NCBI GenBank assembly: GCA_031392925.1
Contig: JANMVV010000169.1
Location: 1 to 15,512 of the forward strand
Direction of reading: 5' to 3'
Source of the DNA: JAGNNV01 sp031392925
GTDB lineage: Bacteria > Acidobacteriota > Vicinamibacteria > Fen-336 > JAGNNV01
DNA length: 15,512 nucleotides
Shown here: piece after piece, positions 14,565-15,512 of the stretch
Position numbering within the stretch: the stretch's first letter is position 1
Layout of the letters: each line of letters begins with the position of its first letter
Made by a program: the position numbers and the translations under genes
The notes under the pieces: generated by a model
Seen by the model: the letters and a program-made list of their open reading frames with translations, nothing else
Told to the model about the DNA's origin: nothing
Databases searched by the model: none

Positions 14565-15512
14565 TTAGCTCAAAGGGGCGGTTTCGAGGGCCACGATTCG
14601 GGTCGGGCCTGAAACTTCGGCGATGAGGCGGCCGGCCACGAGAATGGGCGGCTGCAGGAAGCTCCCTCCGAAGCGCGAGCGACCAATGATCTTCGCGGTC
14701 AAGGGGTCGATCACGGCGATCTCGTCTTCGAAGATGGGCGCAAAGATCCGGCCCGCCATCATCTCGGGAGGCCCGAAGGGTCGCGACGAGAAGAGGGCCC
14801 GCCGTCGCAGGTCGCCGCCAAGAGAAAGCTCGTAGAACACGCCCTCGAACGAGAGGGCTCCCACGCGTTTGCCATCCAGATAGTCCAGCGGGCGATGCTT
14901 CACTCTGGCTCCAACCTTGAACCGCCACCTGAATTCGCCCGAAGACGAGATGGCGCGGACGAGTCTCGTTCCCGAACCCACCACCACCCTTCCATCCGCG
15001 AACAGCGCGGGTGAACCGAACTCGCCCTCGGGCGAGGCCAGACGGAACCGGATGGCTCCGTCCTCGCGATTCCGGATGATGAGCACGCCCTCTTCCAGAG
15101 AGGCCAGCGAATCCCCCGCGGCATCGATGTCGTGGACGTCCTTCGCTTCCAGATCGAACTGCACTTCTCCGGTCGACACCATGATGGCAGCGAGGCCCGA
15201 CCCGCCGCCCAAAAAGACCCGGTTCCCATCCAATCGGACCGACTGGACGTCTCTCACCCGGGTCGTCGTCTTCCACCGGGCGGTTCCATCCTGGGCGTTC
15301 ATCCCCCAGACGACGCCTCTCTTATCGACGAAGACGAGGACGGACGGACGGGCCACCACGAAACCTGTCTCCTCGTTGGACCGGGTCCAGACCGTGGTGC
15401 CGGTCACAGGGTCGATGCCCAGGATTGGACCGGTGGAAAGCACTGCAAAAACTAGGCTTCCATCCGTGGCCAGAGGCGCCGCGAGCGGCGCATCGAGGGA
15501 CTTCTCCCATCG
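14565..15512 (-). CDS. PQQ/BamB-like beta-propeller repeat protein (5' end outside window)
   Basis: The frame is open from the right edge to a TAA at 14565-14567, giving 315 residues without the start. An internal GTG at 15443 is not the start, because the repeats continue upstream of it. Repeating blade motifs are visible: GIDPVTGTTVW, GMNAQDGTARW, GNRVFLGGGSGLAA, SSSGEFRW and AVIDPLTAKIIG. These are the G-x-x-x-W/aspartate pattern of PQQ-like propellers such as BamB. No catalytic residues of quinoprotein dehydrogenases are seen, so a binding or scaffold role is more likely. The N terminus, which would show a signal peptide, membrane anchor or fused kinase, lies outside. It precedes the giant kinase by 103 bases on the same strand, so the two may be co-transcribed and functionally linked. 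Confidence 0.8.
   Translation of the reverse strand, partial: RWEKSLDAPLAAPLATDGSLVFAVLSTGPILGIDPVTGTTVWTRSNEETGFVVARPSVLVFVDKRGVVWGMNAQDGTARWKTTTRVRDVQSVRLDGNRVFLGGGSGLAAIMVSTGEVQFDLEAKDVHDIDAAGDSLASLEEGVLIIRNREDGAIRFRLASPEGEFGSPALFADGRVVVGSGTRLVRAISSSGEFRWRFKVGARVKHRPLDYLDGKRVGALSFEGVFYELSLGGDLRRRALFSSRPFGPPEMMAGRIFAPIFEDEIAVIDPLTAKIIGRSRFGGSFLQPPILVAGRLIAEVSGPTRIVALETAPLS

Overview
The window is a high-GC bacterial stretch, probably from an Acidobacteriota genome. A Myxococcota-type bacterium or a related environmental lineage is also possible. The reasons are an Oar-type TonB-dependent receptor end at the left edge, two Hanks-type Ser/Thr kinases fused to TPR arrays, a PQQ-type beta-propeller protein, and a heme/copper monooxygenase fusion common in such genomes. 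The phylum call is an inference from gene content. No rRNA, tRNA, CRISPR array or insertion sequence was seen.

Layout, left to right. (1) 1-888 (+) is the C-terminal part of an outer-membrane TonB-dependent receptor. It is followed by a small secreted-protein gene (899-1146) that looks broken by a one-base frameshift. (2) 1228-3510 (-) is a membrane-anchored Ser/Thr kinase with a periplasmic, kinesin-light-chain-like TPR tail. (3) 3692-4633 (+) is an RNase Z-like metallo-beta-lactamase-fold protein with a twin-arginine start. It and its upstream DNA are visibly more AT-rich than the surroundings, and it is followed by a short reading-frame remnant, so it looks like an acquired islet. (4) 4838-6043 (+) is a secreted cytochrome c/copper monooxygenase fusion with all expected copper ligands. 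Next comes 6163-7005 (+), a four-helix membrane diguanylate cyclase with intact GGDEF and I-site motifs. (5) 7080-about 7640 (-) is a decayed N-acyl-D-amino-acid deacylase (amidohydrolase). (6) 7895-8485 and 8503-9138 (+) are two tandem secreted DUF4360-type proteins, each with a strong Shine-Dalgarno sequence. (7) 9200-14461 (-) is a 1753-residue cytosolic kinase-ATPase-TPR protein, preceded in the same direction by 14565-15512 (-), a PQQ/BamB-like beta-propeller protein running off the right edge.

The region is dominated by signalling (two TPR kinases, one c-di-GMP synthase) and envelope or secreted proteins, with at least two clearly decayed genes between them. The most notable points are the tandem DUF4360 pair, the complete heme plus dicopper monooxygenase fusion, an altered Walker A motif in the giant kinase, the low-GC MBL islet, and the two frameshifted loci. 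I did not find a convincing new multi-gene defence or biosynthetic system.
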